A stretch of DNA of 64,000 nucleotides from Roseococcus pinisoli (GCF_018413645.1 NZ_JAHCDA010000002.1:992001-1056000); one strand, 5' to 3'. Shown: positions 17,876 through 29,114, numbered from the stretch's first letter. The notes: generated by a model not told the origin, from the letters alone. Numbers and translations: made by a program.

Positions 17876-19108
17876 ATGAATGAAATCACCCGTCGCGGCG
17901 CCCTCGGGGCGGCCGCGGGCAGCGTCGTCACCGCGAAGAGCTGGGCTCAGCCCCGCGACAACACCATCCGCATCGGCGTGCTGGCGGATTTCTCCGGCCC
18001 CTACCGCGACACCTCCGGCCCCACCTCCTTCGCCGCGGTGCAGCAGGCTATCGAGGACCTCGGGGTGGCGCAGCGCGGCATCAACGTGGAGGTCGTTCAG
18101 GGCGACCACCTGAACCGCCCCGATGCCGCGCTGGCGCTCGCCCGCCGCTGGATCGACACGCAGGGCGTGGACATGATCTGCGAGGTGAACAACAGCGCCG
18201 TCGCCCTCGCCGTCGCGAACCTCGTGCGCGAGAAGGACAAGGTGCAGCTCGCCTCCGGCGCGGCTAGCTCGGCGCTGACCGGGCCGCAATGCAGCACCCA
18301 CACCATCCAATGGACCTACGACACCTGGGTCTTCGCCAATGTCGTGGGCGGCGCGGCCGTGCGCGCGGGCGGCGACAGCTGGTACTTCATCACGGCGGAC
18401 TATGCCTTCGGCCATCAGCTCGAGCGCGACACCGGGCAGTTCGTCACCCGCGCCGGCGGACGCATGCTCGGCAGCGCGAAGTTCCCCTTCCCCGGCACGA
18501 CGGATTTCTCGTCCTTCCTGATCCAGGCGCAGGCGAGCCGGGCGAAGGTGGTCGGCCTCGCCATGGCGGCGGCCGACACGCAGAACTGCGTGAAGCAGGC
18601 GCATGAATTCGGCCTGACGCGGCGGGGCCAGAAACTCGCGGGCATGATCATGTTCGTGCAGGACATCAAGTCGATCGGCCTGGAGGCCGCGCAGGGCATG
18701 TTGCTGTCGGAGGTCTTCTACCACGACCTCAACGACCGCACGCGCGGCCTCGCCCAGCGCATCCTGCGGCGCACGCCGACCAACATGCCGGGACAGGAGC
18801 ATGCGGGCACCTATTCCTGCGCGATCCACTACCTCAAGGCGGTCGCGGAGGTGGGCGTGGCGCGCGCCAAGGCCTCGGGCATCGAGGTCATCAATGTCAT
18901 GAAGCGCATGCCCACAGACGACGACGCTTTCGGCCCCGGCCGCGTGCGCGAGGACGGCCGCAAGATCCACCCGGCCTATCTCTTCGAAGTGAAGAGCCCG
19001 GCCGAGAGCCAGCGCGAATGGGACTACTACAAGTTGATCTCGACGGTCGGCACGGAAGAGGCCTTCCGGCCCCTCGCCGAGGGCGGCTGCCCGCTGATCC
19101 GCACCTGA
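17876..19108 (+). CDS. Solitary ABC transporter substrate-binding protein (LivJ/Peripla_BP_6 type)
   Basis: 410 aa type I periplasmic binding protein. The start is the ATG before NEITRRGALGAAAG, a Tat-like signal (RR followed by a hydrophobic run) ending near WAQ. IRIGVLADFSGPYRDTSGP, EVVQGDHLNRPDAAL and WYFITADYAFGHQLERD are typical of amide and branched-chain amino acid receptors. No liv permease or ATPase is adjacent, unlike the similar protein at 52444. The divergent neighbour is an amino-acid deacylase, so it may bind an amino-acid derivative. Confidence 0.88.
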   Translation: MNEITRRGALGAAAGSVVTAKSWAQPRDNTIRIGVLADFSGPYRDTSGPTSFAAVQQAIEDLGVAQRGINVEVVQGDHLNRPDAALALARRWIDTQGVDMICEVNNSAVALAVANLVREKDKVQLASGAASSALTGPQCSTHTIQWTYDTWVFANVVGGAAVRAGGDSWYFITADYAFGHQLERDTGQFVTRAGGRMLGSAKFPFPGTTDFSSFLIQAQASRAKVVGLAMAAADTQNCVKQAHEFGLTRRGQKLAGMIMFVQDIKSIGLEAAQGMLLSEVFYHDLNDRTRGLAQRILRRTPTNMPGQEHAGTYSCAIHYLKAVAEVGVARAKASGIEVINVMKRMPTDDDAFGPGRVREDGRKIHPAYLFEVKSPAESQREWDYYKLISTVGTEEAFRPLAEGGCPLIRT

Positions 19109-19119
19109 GCGGCCCGGCG

Positions 19120-19344
19120 GCGCAACCAGAAAGCCTTGGTTCTCAAGCCCAGGTTGCATGCCCGGGCAAAGGCCGTCGCCTTCGGGCGCGGCCTGGGTTG
19201 ATCTGCCCCGGGTGGCCCGTGGACGGGCAGCGCGGGGACCATGTATTGCTGGCCCCGCCCCACATCACCGCGCCGGGCGAGATCGAGACCATCGCCGAAA
19301 CGTCCGGCAAGACCGTGGATGCGGCCATCGCCTCCTGCCACTGA
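19120..19344 (+). pseudogene. Decayed C-terminal tail of a class III aminotransferase
   Basis: Between two binding-protein genes, the DNA still reads as the end of a class III (PLP) aminotransferase if one frame change is allowed near 19195. The first frame gives RLHARAKAVAFGRGLG and then a stop; the next frame gives VDGQRGDHVLLAPPHIT and runs to a TGA at 19344. These match the family's closing blocks (lha-x-k-x-a-x-x-x-GL, then dG-x-x-GDHvllaPP). The catalytic Lys region and all upstream parts are missing. This is a judgement from motif memory, not a computed alignment. Confidence 0.6.
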
Positions 19345-19360
19345 AAGAAGGAAACGCAAT

Positions 19361-20377
19361 ATGTTCCGTCATCTGCTGCTCGCAGCGGCCACCGTCGCCA
19401 CCGCCTGGGCCGGCGTGGCTTCCGCCGCGACGCTGGACACCGTGCGCCAGCGCGGCACGCTGATCTGCGGCGTGAGCCAGGGCTTCGCCGGTTTCTCGAC
19501 GGCCGACAGCCGCGGCGAGACGCGCGGCCTGGACGCCGACTATTGCCGCGCCGTGGCCGCCGCCGTCCTCGGCGACGCGACCAAGGTGCGCTTCGTACCC
19601 CTGACCGCGCAGAACCGCTTCACCGCGCTGCAGGCCGGCGAGATCGACGTGCTGTTCCGCAACTCCACGCAGACCTTCCTCCGTGGCAATTCCATCGGCC
19701 TGCGCCAGCTGCCGGTGAATTTCTATGACGGCCAGGGCTTCGCCGTCCGCCGCGATGCCGGCGTGGCCCGCGTGAACGACCTGAACGGCGCGACCGTCTG
19801 CGTCGCCCAGGGCACCACGCACGAGCTGAACCTGGCCGATATCTCCCGCGCCCGGAACATCCGCTTCCAGCCCGTCGTCTTCGAGCGCGTCGACACGATG
19901 TACTCGGCCTTCTTCGCCGGCCGCTGCGATGCGATGACGCAGGACGCCTCGGCCCTCGCCGGCGCCATCTCCGTCGCGCCGAACCCGGCCCAGTTCATGG
20001 TGCTGTCGGAGACCATCAGCAAGGAGCCGCTCGGCCCGTTCGTTCGTAACGGCGACGACCAGTGGGCGAACATCGTCACCTCGGTCCATTACGCGCTGAT
20101 CGAGGCGGAAGAGACCGGTGTAACGCAGGCCAATGCCCAGCAGCAGGCCACGAGCAGCCAGGATGCGACCGTGCAGCGCCTCCTCGGCCGGACCGGCGAG
20201 TTCGGCTCGCGCCTCGGCCTGGACAATGCCTGGGCGCTGAACATGCTTCGCGCGGTCGGCAACTATGGTGAGGTCTTCGAGCGCAATCTCGGCCAGGGCA
20301 GCCCGCTGAAGCTGGCGCGCGGCCTGAACGGCCTGTGGAACCAGGGCGGCCTGCACTACGCCATTCCGTTCCGGTGA
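19361..20377 (+). CDS. AapJ-like general amino acid ABC binding protein, without its transporter
   Basis: 338 aa polar-amino-acid binding protein (SBP_bac_3). The start is the ATG after GAAAGAAGGA, giving a cleavable signal peptide ending near GVASA. VRQRGTLICGVSQGFAGFS, GLDADYCRAVAAAVLGD and LFRNSTQTFLRG resemble AapJ, the receptor of the AapJQMP general L-amino acid system. No aapQ, aapM or aapP gene follows; the next gene is a tiny unrelated ORF. It may serve a transporter encoded elsewhere. Confidence 0.87.
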   Translation: MFRHLLLAAATVATAWAGVASAATLDTVRQRGTLICGVSQGFAGFSTADSRGETRGLDADYCRAVAAAVLGDATKVRFVPLTAQNRFTALQAGEIDVLFRNSTQTFLRGNSIGLRQLPVNFYDGQGFAVRRDAGVARVNDLNGATVCVAQGTTHELNLADISRARNIRFQPVVFERVDTMYSAFFAGRCDAMTQDASALAGAISVAPNPAQFMVLSETISKEPLGPFVRNGDDQWANIVTSVHYALIEAEETGVTQANAQQQATSSQDATVQRLLGRTGEFGSRLGLDNAWALNMLRAVGNYGEVFERNLGQGSPLKLARGLNGLWNQGGLHYAIPFR

Positions 20378-20430
20378 CAGCTTGCGCGGGGCGCGGTCCG
20401 GACCAATCTGATCCACGAAGGAGATCGATC

Positions 20431-20631
20431 ATGATCCTGAGAATGCTCCGCGCGAAAAGGCGCCTGGCGAAAGCGGCGATTGGCGGTGCCTTTGCCGCCG
20501 GCGCCGTGGCGGGTGGCACGGCGGCCGCCGTGGCCGTGACGGGCGTCGCCCTCACCGGCGCGGTCGGCGTGGCAGGCCTCTGCGCCCTTAAGCGCGTGAA
20601 GGACAAGCGCGAGGCTTCCGCCTCCGCCTGA
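20431..20631 (+). CDS. Small Ala/Gly-rich membrane protein
   Basis: 66 aa, not recognised. An AAGGAG ribosome site sits 7 bases before the ATG, which sets the start and rejects a longer in-frame extension over the aapJ-like stop. The protein has a basic N-terminus (MLRAKRRLAKAA), a hydrophobic Ala/Gly/Val stretch of about 40 residues likely to form one or two helices (AFAAGAVAGGTAAAVAVTG), and a basic tail. The context gives no role. Two hairpins follow. Confidence 0.6.
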   Translation: MILRMLRAKRRLAKAAIGGAFAAGAVAGGTAAAVAVTGVALTGAVGVAGLCALKRVKDKREASASA

Positions 20632-20658
20632 CAAAAAGCCCCATCGGGCAAAAGCTGA

Positions 20659-20683
20659 CCGTGATCTCCGAAGGCGATCACGG
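20659..20683 (+). terminator. Hairpin upstream of the main terminator
   Basis: Perfect 8-bp stem CCGTGATC / GATCACGG with a 9-nt loop, 27 bases after the small membrane-protein stop. It has no U-tract and may only assist the stronger hairpin at 20691. Confidence 0.4.
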
Positions 20684-20690
20684 GACGTAG

Positions 20691-20723
20691 GGGGGAGGGC
20701 AGCGCGCCCTCCCCCTTTTCGTT

Positions 20724-20724
<1 letters not shown>
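20691..20724 (+). terminator. Rho-independent terminator
   Basis: GGGGGAGGGC / GCCCTCCCCC stem of 10 bp, 5-nt loop, followed by TTTTCGTTT. It ends rightward transcription from the aapJ-like and small-protein genes and touches the end of the converging thiC gene. Confidence 0.85.
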
Positions 20725-22690
<1,966 letters not shown>

Positions 22691-22786
22691 ATGGCTGAAC
22701 CCTGCGCCGCTTCGACGGGAGATGTCAATGGATCGAGAAGGCCGCGGCGCCGTGGCTTTGCACAGGCGCGCCGCGACGCGAAGCGG

Positions 22787-23590
22787 TCAGCTTCGCTTCA
22801 TGTGCATCGTGTAGGTCGCGACATCGGTGCGATAGGTCGTCCGCGCGACTTGCAACACCCTGCCCGACGCACCGCGGTTGATGCGCGTGATCACCAGCAG
22901 CGGATCACCGGCGCGGACGCCCAGGATGCGGGAGACCTCCGCCGTCGCGCGCGTCGCGGTCATGGTCTGGTCGAGCTCGGTCATGCGCTCACCGCTCGCG
23001 CGCTCCGCGGCTTCCACCAGCAGCGGATAGCGCGGAAGCCAGCTCTCGGGCGATTGCTTGGCGACGACCTCCCCGATCGCCGGGGGGTAGAAGACGTCGG
23101 TTATCATCAGCGGCGTTCCCTCGCGCACCCGTGCGATGCGGAGGTGCTGCCCGGGCTCACCGGACGTTAGGCCCAACACCTCGGCCGCCCAGTCCGGAAC
23201 CGGGCGGCGGCCGCTGTCGAGCAGCCGCACCTCGGCGAGGCGGTTCGCGATCTGGATCTCGTCGATGCTGCCCAGGCCCCATTCCGGCGTCGGCGCGCGG
23301 GGTGCGGCCACGAAGGTCCCCCGCCCCTGCCGGCGCTCGATCAGGCCGCGCTGCTGCAATTCCCGCAGCGCACCGCGAACGGTGATCATGCTCACGCCGA
23401 AGTGGTTCGCGAGCTGCTCTTCCGTCGGAAGCTGCGTGCCCGGAACCAGCCGCAGCTTGCCCACGACCTTCTGAACCTGATCGGCGAGCGCCTGATAAAG
23501 CGGCGTCCGCCCGGCCGGCAGCCGGCCGAACTTCGACGCCGCCACGGAACCCCCGCTTGCCGCCATGTGCCGTCCGCCGTCCATCACCAT
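22787..23590 (-). CDS. GntR-family transcriptional regulator, HutC subfamily
   Basis: 267 aa. The N-terminal winged helix has LPTEEQLANHFGVSMITVRGALRELQQRGLIERRQGRGTF split across residues ~53-92, and the C-terminal UTRA effector domain covers about 115-255 (MITDVFYPP, ITRINRGASGRVLQVARTTYR). A second ATG eight codons in (MAASGG) could be the true start. It follows putA by 71 bases on the same strand, and so may control the putA/aldolase/Bug string. HutC-type sensors often bind amino-acid catabolites. Its ligand is unknown. Confidence 0.88.
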   Translation of the reverse strand: MVMDGGRHMAASGGSVAASKFGRLPAGRTPLYQALADQVQKVVGKLRLVPGTQLPTEEQLANHFGVSMITVRGALRELQQRGLIERRQGRGTFVAAPRAPTPEWGLGSIDEIQIANRLAEVRLLDSGRRPVPDWAAEVLGLTSGEPGQHLRIARVREGTPLMITDVFYPPAIGEVVAKQSPESWLPRYPLLVEAAERASGERMTELDQTMTATRATAEVSRILGVRAGDPLLVITRINRGASGRVLQVARTTYRTDVATYTMHMKRS

Positions 23591-23661
23591 TCCCCGAAGA
23601 ACATTCGCGGCTCATGGCACGTCCCGACCAGACAAATCGACGGAAAAGGCGCGCCTCCCCC

Positions 23662-26600
23662 TCAGATCGTCATGAGGGCTGCATTGCCGCCGGCGGCGGC
23701 CTCGTTCACCGACAGCGTCCGCTCGGCGACGAGGCGCAGAAGCGCTGCGGGCTCCACTCGGTCAATTACGGGAATGAGCGCCCCCTCCCGAAAGGCAAAG
23801 GTCTTCCTGGCCTCCTCGGCCTGCCCGTCCGTGAGCGCCAGCACGGCCGCGCAATCCGCCAGGCGCCAATCCTCGACGACACCGATGCGCAGCCCGTCCG
23901 GCAACAGCGCATTCAGCGCTTCCGCCAATGAGCCAGAGGGCGCGAGGGCGGTATTGCCGGAAGCCCAGGCGGCGGCGACACCGGTCAGGAGACCAGACAA
24001 ATCCCCTGCCAGAACCAACACCTTCCCCCGTCCGGCAAAGCGGAGCGTGTTCGTCTCTCCCACCGGTCCTGGCAGCGTGAGGTTGGCCGGAAGCGGCGAG
24101 GCCGAACGCAGCTCGGCCAGCAGTTCCGCCAAAGGCGCCGCTTCCGGCAGGGCGGCAAGCCGGTCGAAGGCCTCCAGGACGCCCTCGTCCCGCACGCCTT
24201 CGAGGCACGGCACGGGTCCGGCACGCATCAGCCGTCGCAGATAGAGCGGGCCGCCCGCCTTGGGCCCGGTCCCCGACAGCCCCTCGCCGCCGAAGGGCTG
24301 CGCGCCGACCACCGCGCCGATGATGTTGCGGTTCACATAGGCATTGCCGACATGCGCGCGCTCGACGACGAAATCGATCGTCTCATCGATGCGGGAATGC
24401 ACGCCGAGCGTCAGGCCATAGCCGGTCGCGTTGAGCGCCTGGACCAGCTCGCCCAGCCTCTCCCGATCGAAGCGCAGCACGTGCAGGACGGGGCCGAATA
24501 CTTCGCGTCCCAGCTCGGCGACGGAGCCGATCTCGATCAGGCTGGGCGGCACGAAGCTACCCTGCGCCGCGTCGGCGGACAGCGGCAGCGTCAGCCGCGC
24601 GGGATGCCGTGCCAGATGGCCGCGCAGATTGGCCTCCGCCTCGACATCGATCACCGGGCCCAGATCCGTCTCGATGCGCGAGGGGTCCCCGATGACGAGC
24701 TCCCTCATCGCGCCTTCCAGCATCTCCAGGATATGGGGAGCAACCTCCTCCTGGAGACAGAGCACACGCAGCGCCGAGCAGCGCTGGCCCGCGGAATCGA
24801 AGGCCGAGGCCAGCACATCCGCTACCACCTGCTCGGCCAGCGCGGAGCTGTCCACGATCATGGCGTTCTGTCCGCCCGTTTCCGCGATCAGCGGCACGTC
24901 GCCGCGCGTGGAAAGGCTTCGCTGCAGCAGCCGCGCTACCTCGGTCGAACCGGTAAAGACCACGCCCTGACAACGCGGATCCGCCACGAGGCCGCCGCCG
25001 ATGCTCGCGCCGTCCCCGGGCAGGAGTTGCAGGACGTCCGGCGGGATACCGGCTTCGTGCAGCAGCCGCACCGCCTCGGCGGCGATCAGCGGTGTCTGCT
25101 CGGCGGGCTTGGCGATGACCGTGTTGCCGGCCGCCAGCGCCGCCGCGACCTGCCCCGTGAAGATGGCCAGCGGGAAGTTCCAGGGGCTGATGCAGACCAC
25201 GGGCCCCAGCGGCGTACCGGGCAACGCACGCGCCTGTGCCGCGTAATAGCGCAGGAAATCCACCGCCTCGCGCAACTCGCCTATGGCATTGGCCATGGTC
25301 TTGCCGGCCTCGCGAATGGCGAGCGGCACGAAGGTATCGCGCCGCGCCTCGAAGAGATCGGCCGCCCGCTCGAGGATATCCGCACGGGCGTCGGCTGGTC
25401 GGGCCGCCCAGTCCGGCGCGATTGCTTCCGCCCTGGCCAGCGTCTGCGGAACGGCCTCGGGCGGTGCCTCATGCACCAGCCCGACCTGGTCGCGGCGGTC
25501 GGCGGGGTTGAGAACTGGCCTTCCCGGCCAGGCTTTGTCGCCCGCAGTGAAGCCGATGACCCGGCTGGCCTCGATGGCCACCTGCATGGCCTTCAGGACA
25601 GGCGGCGAAGACAGGTCGCTCCCGGTGGAATTGCGCCGATCGCCGAAGATATCCGCCGGCAGCGCGACCCTCGGATGCGGCGCGCCGCCGAGCCCTTCGG
25701 CCTCAGGCACCGGATCCTCGGCGAGAGCGTCGATGGGCACGCCGTCATCCACCAGGCGATGCACGAAGGAGGAATTGGCACCGTTCTCCAGAAGCCGGCG
25801 GACGAGATAGGCCAGCAGCGTCTCGTGACTGCCGACGGGCGCATAGATGCGGCAGGGCCGGTCGAGCCGGTCGGCCCCCACCACCTGGCCGTAGAGCCCC
25901 TCCCCCATGCCGTGCAGGCATTGGAATTCCCAATCGCCCTCGCGGAAATCACCGTCCGCCAGATGGAAGATCGCGCTCAGCGTCTGCGCATTGTGCGTGG
26001 CGAATTGCGGAAAGACGTCCGCCCGCGCCTCCAGCAGGAGCTTGGCGCAGGCGATGTAGGAGACGTCGGTGTAGGCCTTGCGCGTGAAGACCGGGAAGCC
26101 GGCGAGGCCGTCTACCTGTGCGCGCTTGATCTCGCTGTCCCAATAGGCGCCCTTCACCAGGCGGATCATGATCCGCCGGCGGTACTGGCGCGCCAGGGCG
26201 ATCACGTGGCGTATCACCGCCGGCGCGCGTTTCTGATAGGCCTGCACGACGAAGCCGAGGCCCTGCCATCCGGCGAGCTCCGGATCGGTGGCCAGGGCCT
26301 CCAACAGGTCGAGCGATGGCTCCAGCCGATCGGCCTCCTCGGCATCGATGTTGAAGCCGATGTCGTGGCGCGCCGCGGCCAGGGCCAGACCGCGCAGGCG
26401 CGGCAGGAGCTCCTCCCTCAGCCGGCCGGGCTGCGTGTAGGAATAGCGGGGATGCAGTGCGGAGAGCTTCACCGAGATGCCGGGGCCGGCATAAACGCCT
26501 CGCCCACGGCCGGCCGCGCCGATGGCCTCGATCGCCGCCCGATACTGCGCCGTGTAGCGCTCGGCATCGCGGGCCGTCATGGCCGCCTCGCCCAGCATGT

Positions 26601-27189
26601 CGAAGGAATAGCGGAAGCCCTTCGCCTCCATCGGCCGCGCATGGTCGAGCGCCTCGGCGATGTTCCGGCCCAGGACGAATTGCCGCCCCAGCAGCCGCAT
26701 GGCGAGGTCGAGCCCGGCCCGGATCAGCGGCTCGCCCCCGCGCGCGACGAGGCGCGAGAGGGAGGCGCTCAATCCGCGTTCGCTGTTGGTCGCGACGAGG
26801 CGCCCGGTGACGAGGAGCCCCCAGCTGGCGGCATTGACGAAGAGCGAGGGGCTGGCGCCGAGATGCGCGCGCCAGTCGGCGCCGGCCAGCTTGTCGCGGA
26901 TCAGGCGGTCGCGATTCTCGGTGTCGGGGATGCGAAGCAGCGCCTCGGCCAGGCACATCAGCGCCACGCCCTCCTGGCTGGAGAGCGAGAATTCCCGCAT
27001 CAGCGCATCGACGCCGGAGGCACGGGATCTTTCGCCGCGAAGCTGGCGGACCAGCCGCATGGTCAACTCGCGAACCGGCGCGTCCAGCTCGGAAGGAAGA
27101 CGTGCCGCCTCGACGAGGGGCGGCACGCAAATCGGTTCGGGGAGGCGGTCGCCTTCGGCGATCGCGGCGCGCGTGGCTCTCAGGTCCAT
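23662..27189 (-). CDS. putA: Bifunctional proline dehydrogenase / L-glutamate gamma-semialdehyde dehydrogenase
   Basis: 1175 aa enzyme oxidising proline to glutamate in two channelled steps. The FAD-dependent PRODH barrel (about residues 190-480) has SVKLSALHPRYSYTQ and LVKGAYWDSEIKRAQ. The ALDH domain (about 590-1010) has CISPWNFPLAIF, the Rossmann-like ETGGQNAMIVD and catalytic Cys804 in AGQRCSAL. A further C-terminal domain follows. The N-terminus starts directly with the arm/alpha region and has no ribbon-helix-helix domain, so it is not self-regulating as in E. coli. It lies 34 bases after an aldolase-like gene. Confidence 0.96.
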   Translation of the reverse strand: MDLRATRAAIAEGDRLPEPICVPPLVEAARLPSELDAPVRELTMRLVRQLRGERSRASGVDALMREFSLSSQEGVALMCLAEALLRIPDTENRDRLIRDKLAGADWRAHLGASPSLFVNAASWGLLVTGRLVATNSERGLSASLSRLVARGGEPLIRAGLDLAMRLLGRQFVLGRNIAEALDHARPMEAKGFRYSFDMLGEAAMTARDAERYTAQYRAAIEAIGAAGRGRGVYAGPGISVKLSALHPRYSYTQPGRLREELLPRLRGLALAAARHDIGFNIDAEEADRLEPSLDLLEALATDPELAGWQGLGFVVQAYQKRAPAVIRHVIALARQYRRRIMIRLVKGAYWDSEIKRAQVDGLAGFPVFTRKAYTDVSYIACAKLLLEARADVFPQFATHNAQTLSAIFHLADGDFREGDWEFQCLHGMGEGLYGQVVGADRLDRPCRIYAPVGSHETLLAYLVRRLLENGANSSFVHRLVDDGVPIDALAEDPVPEAEGLGGAPHPRVALPADIFGDRRNSTGSDLSSPPVLKAMQVAIEASRVIGFTAGDKAWPGRPVLNPADRRDQVGLVHEAPPEAVPQTLARAEAIAPDWAARPADARADILERAADLFEARRDTFVPLAIREAGKTMANAIGELREAVDFLRYYAAQARALPGTPLGPVVCISPWNFPLAIFTGQVAAALAAGNTVIAKPAEQTPLIAAEAVRLLHEAGIPPDVLQLLPGDGASIGGGLVADPRCQGVVFTGSTEVARLLQRSLSTRGDVPLIAETGGQNAMIVDSSALAEQVVADVLASAFDSAGQRCSALRVLCLQEEVAPHILEMLEGAMRELVIGDPSRIETDLGPVIDVEAEANLRGHLARHPARLTLPLSADAAQGSFVPPSLIEIGSVAELGREVFGPVLHVLRFDRERLGELVQALNATGYGLTLGVHSRIDETIDFVVERAHVGNAYVNRNIIGAVVGAQPFGGEGLSGTGPKAGGPLYLRRLMRAGPVPCLEGVRDEGVLEAFDRLAALPEAAPLAELLAELRSASPLPANLTLPGPVGETNTLRFAGRGKVLVLAGDLSGLLTGVAAAWASGNTALAPSGSLAEALNALLPDGLRIGVVEDWRLADCAAVLALTDGQAEEARKTFAFREGALIPVIDRVEPAALLRLVAERTLSVNEAAAGGNAALMTI

Positions 27190-27223
27190 GTCGCGCAGCG
27201 TCGCCTACCTTGGTGGCCTGGGG

Positions 27224-27979
27224 CTAGCCCTTCCGCTTCACCACGTCCGGGTACATCACGGAATCGCCCGCCTTCCACATGTGGGAAAGCTCCTCGTCGG
27301 TGATGTATTCCGCCGTCTTGCCGTTCCGCGAGGTCAGCGTCTCCACGATGATGTTGCGCTTCACCTCGGAGACCAGCACACAGGTGCGGTGATAGGCCTC
27401 GGACAGCGTGCGGCCCAGCACGGTGAAGCCGTGGCGCCGCATGATGACGCAGTTGGTGTCCTGGATGAAGGTCTTGATCGGCGCCACATCCTCCTCGACG
27501 TTGATGCTGGCCGGCAGGTAGAAGGCCGGTTTCTGCATCAGGAAGCCGTAGGTGAGGCTGAAGCTCCTGATCTCCTCGTAGCCCGAGGCGAGGAAGGCGA
27601 TGGTTTCGTCGTGGTGCAGATGGATCACCGCATTGATGTCCGGGCGCAGGCGCAGCATCTCGCGGTTCATCTGGTGGCCGACGGTCGTCGCCTTCTCGCC
27701 CGCCAGGATGCGGCCATAGGGGATGTCGGTGATGACCAGATCCTCGGCCTCCACCTCCTCCAGGCTCACACCCTGCGGCTTGGCGTAGCAGACGCCATCC
27801 GGATAGTCCGGATGCGGCACGCGCACGACCATGCCGCCGACGCTGGAGTTCACGAGGCCGCGCGCCGCCAGCCAATGGGCGTACTTCACATAGGAGCCCG
27901 TGACCTTCGGATCGAAGGGCACGTTCGGATCGGGCGTCAGCTCGTTGACGCGATAGAGGGGGGCCTGATTGCCGTCCAT
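27224..27979 (-). CDS. Class II aldolase/adducin family protein
   Basis: 251 aa. The fold is indicated by NSSVGGMVVRVP, the zinc ligands HLHH at about residue 118-121 and MRRHGFTVLG near residue 180. Members are aldolases, epimerases or decarboxylases acting on sugar phosphates or hydroxy acids. It follows a Bug gene by 15 bases and precedes putA by 34, so the three may be one transcript. Its substrate cannot be told from sequence. Confidence 0.85.
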   Translation of the reverse strand: MDGNQAPLYRVNELTPDPNVPFDPKVTGSYVKYAHWLAARGLVNSSVGGMVVRVPHPDYPDGVCYAKPQGVSLEEVEAEDLVITDIPYGRILAGEKATTVGHQMNREMLRLRPDINAVIHLHHDETIAFLASGYEEIRSFSLTYGFLMQKPAFYLPASINVEEDVAPIKTFIQDTNCVIMRRHGFTVLGRTLSEAYHRTCVLVSEVKRNIIVETLTSRNGKTAEYITDEELSHMWKAGDSVMYPDVVKRKG

Positions 27980-27994
27980 GGGGGTCGTTTCCTC

Positions 27995-28975
27995 TTACTC
28001 GGGCTGGATATTGAGCCGATCGGCGAGGGCGCGCCACTTCCGTGCATCCTCGGTGACGATGCGGGCGAATTCCGCCGGCGTCGGCATGGCCGGGGTCACG
28101 TCCAGCCTCTCGAGCTCGCTCTTGTTGGGGCCGGAGAGGAAGGCCGTGGCCAGCGCCTGCTGGATGCGCGACGCGATCTCGGCCGGCAGCCCGGCCGGGC
28201 CCATCAGCCCGTACCAGAAGGCAGCGTCGAGGTCCGGCACGCCCAGGCTGGAGAAGAGCGGCACCTGCGGCAGCATCGCCGAGGGGCGGCTCAGCGCGAA
28301 GGCGGTGAACTTGCCGTCGCGGATCATGGCGGCGGAGCCCGGCGGGTTGTCGAAGAGCAGCGCCACCGTGCCGTTCAGCAGGTCCGGATAGACCTGGGCG
28401 GAGCCGCGATAGGGCACGTGCCGCATCTCCAGGCCCAGAATCAGCTCCAGCTGGCGGGTCAGCAGGTAGCCGAGCGTCGTGGAGCCGGGCGAGGCGTAGA
28501 CGACCTGCCCCGGGTTCGCCTTGATCCGCGCGACCAGCGCGGGGAAATCCGCAGCCTGCGCGGCGGGCCCGCCGATCAGCACATAGGGCGTGTTGCCGAT
28601 CAGGGTGATGGGCGTGAAGGAGGTCACGGGATCGTAGGGCAGGTCCCGGCGGAAGATGGGCGCCACGGGATGGCTGCTCGAGGTGGCGAGGCCGATCGTG
28701 TAGCCGTCCGGCGCGGAGCGGGCGACCGCCTCCGAACCCACGGTGCCGCCGGCCCCCGGCCGGTTCTCGACCACCACGGGCACGCCGAGTGCGTCCGACA
28801 GGCGGCGCGTGACGACGCGCGCCGTGGCGTCGGTGCCGCCGCCGGGCGGCAGCGGGACGATGCAGCGGATGGGGCGGGACGGCCAGGCGGCCTGGGCCAG
28901 AGCGGGGGCAGTCAGCGCGGAGGTCGCCATCGGGGTGGCGAGAAGCGCGCGGCGCGTGGTGCGGATCATTCTCAT
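27995..28975 (-). CDS. Bug/TctC-type solute-binding protein (2 of 6)
   Basis: 326 aa from the ATG at 28975; an ATG two codons later is also possible. The signal peptide ends near APALA. Family blocks are RCIVPLPPGGGTDATAR, VVVENRPGAGGTVGSE and RHVPYRGSAQVYPDLLNG. It is probably the first gene of a string with the aldolase-like gene, putA and the HutC regulator. No TctA/TctB subunits are nearby. Confidence 0.9.
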   Translation of the reverse strand: MRMIRTTRRALLATPMATSALTAPALAQAAWPSRPIRCIVPLPPGGGTDATARVVTRRLSDALGVPVVVENRPGAGGTVGSEAVARSAPDGYTIGLATSSSHPVAPIFRRDLPYDPVTSFTPITLIGNTPYVLIGGPAAQAADFPALVARIKANPGQVVYASPGSTTLGYLLTRQLELILGLEMRHVPYRGSAQVYPDLLNGTVALLFDNPPGSAAMIRDGKFTAFALSRPSAMLPQVPLFSSLGVPDLDAAFWYGLMGPAGLPAEIASRIQQALATAFLSGPNKSELERLDVTPAMPTPAEFARIVTEDARKWRALADRLNIQPE

Positions 28976-29071
28976 CTCTCGTGAAGGGGCGGAGAGACGT
29001 CTCCTCGCGGCCGACTTAGCTCCGACTCGTGAAGCTATACTGATCTGCCGCGGGGAATGAGACAAGACACG

Positions 29072-29096
29072 CCGCGGGGAAGTTGATTCCCCGCGG
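29072..29096 (-). terminator. Hairpin after hpnJ
   Basis: Perfect 10-bp stem CCGCGGGGAA / TTCCCCGCGG with a 5-nt loop, 18 bases past the hpnJ stop. The motif CCGCGGGGAAT also appears once more about 20 bases further on. No U-tract is present. Confidence 0.6.
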
Positions 29097-29114
29097 GATG
29101 CTTGGAGTTGCGGG

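Noticed and set aside
24352-27303. A 983-codon frame antisense to putA
   Set aside because: The same composition artefact; PutA motifs on the minus strand are unambiguous.
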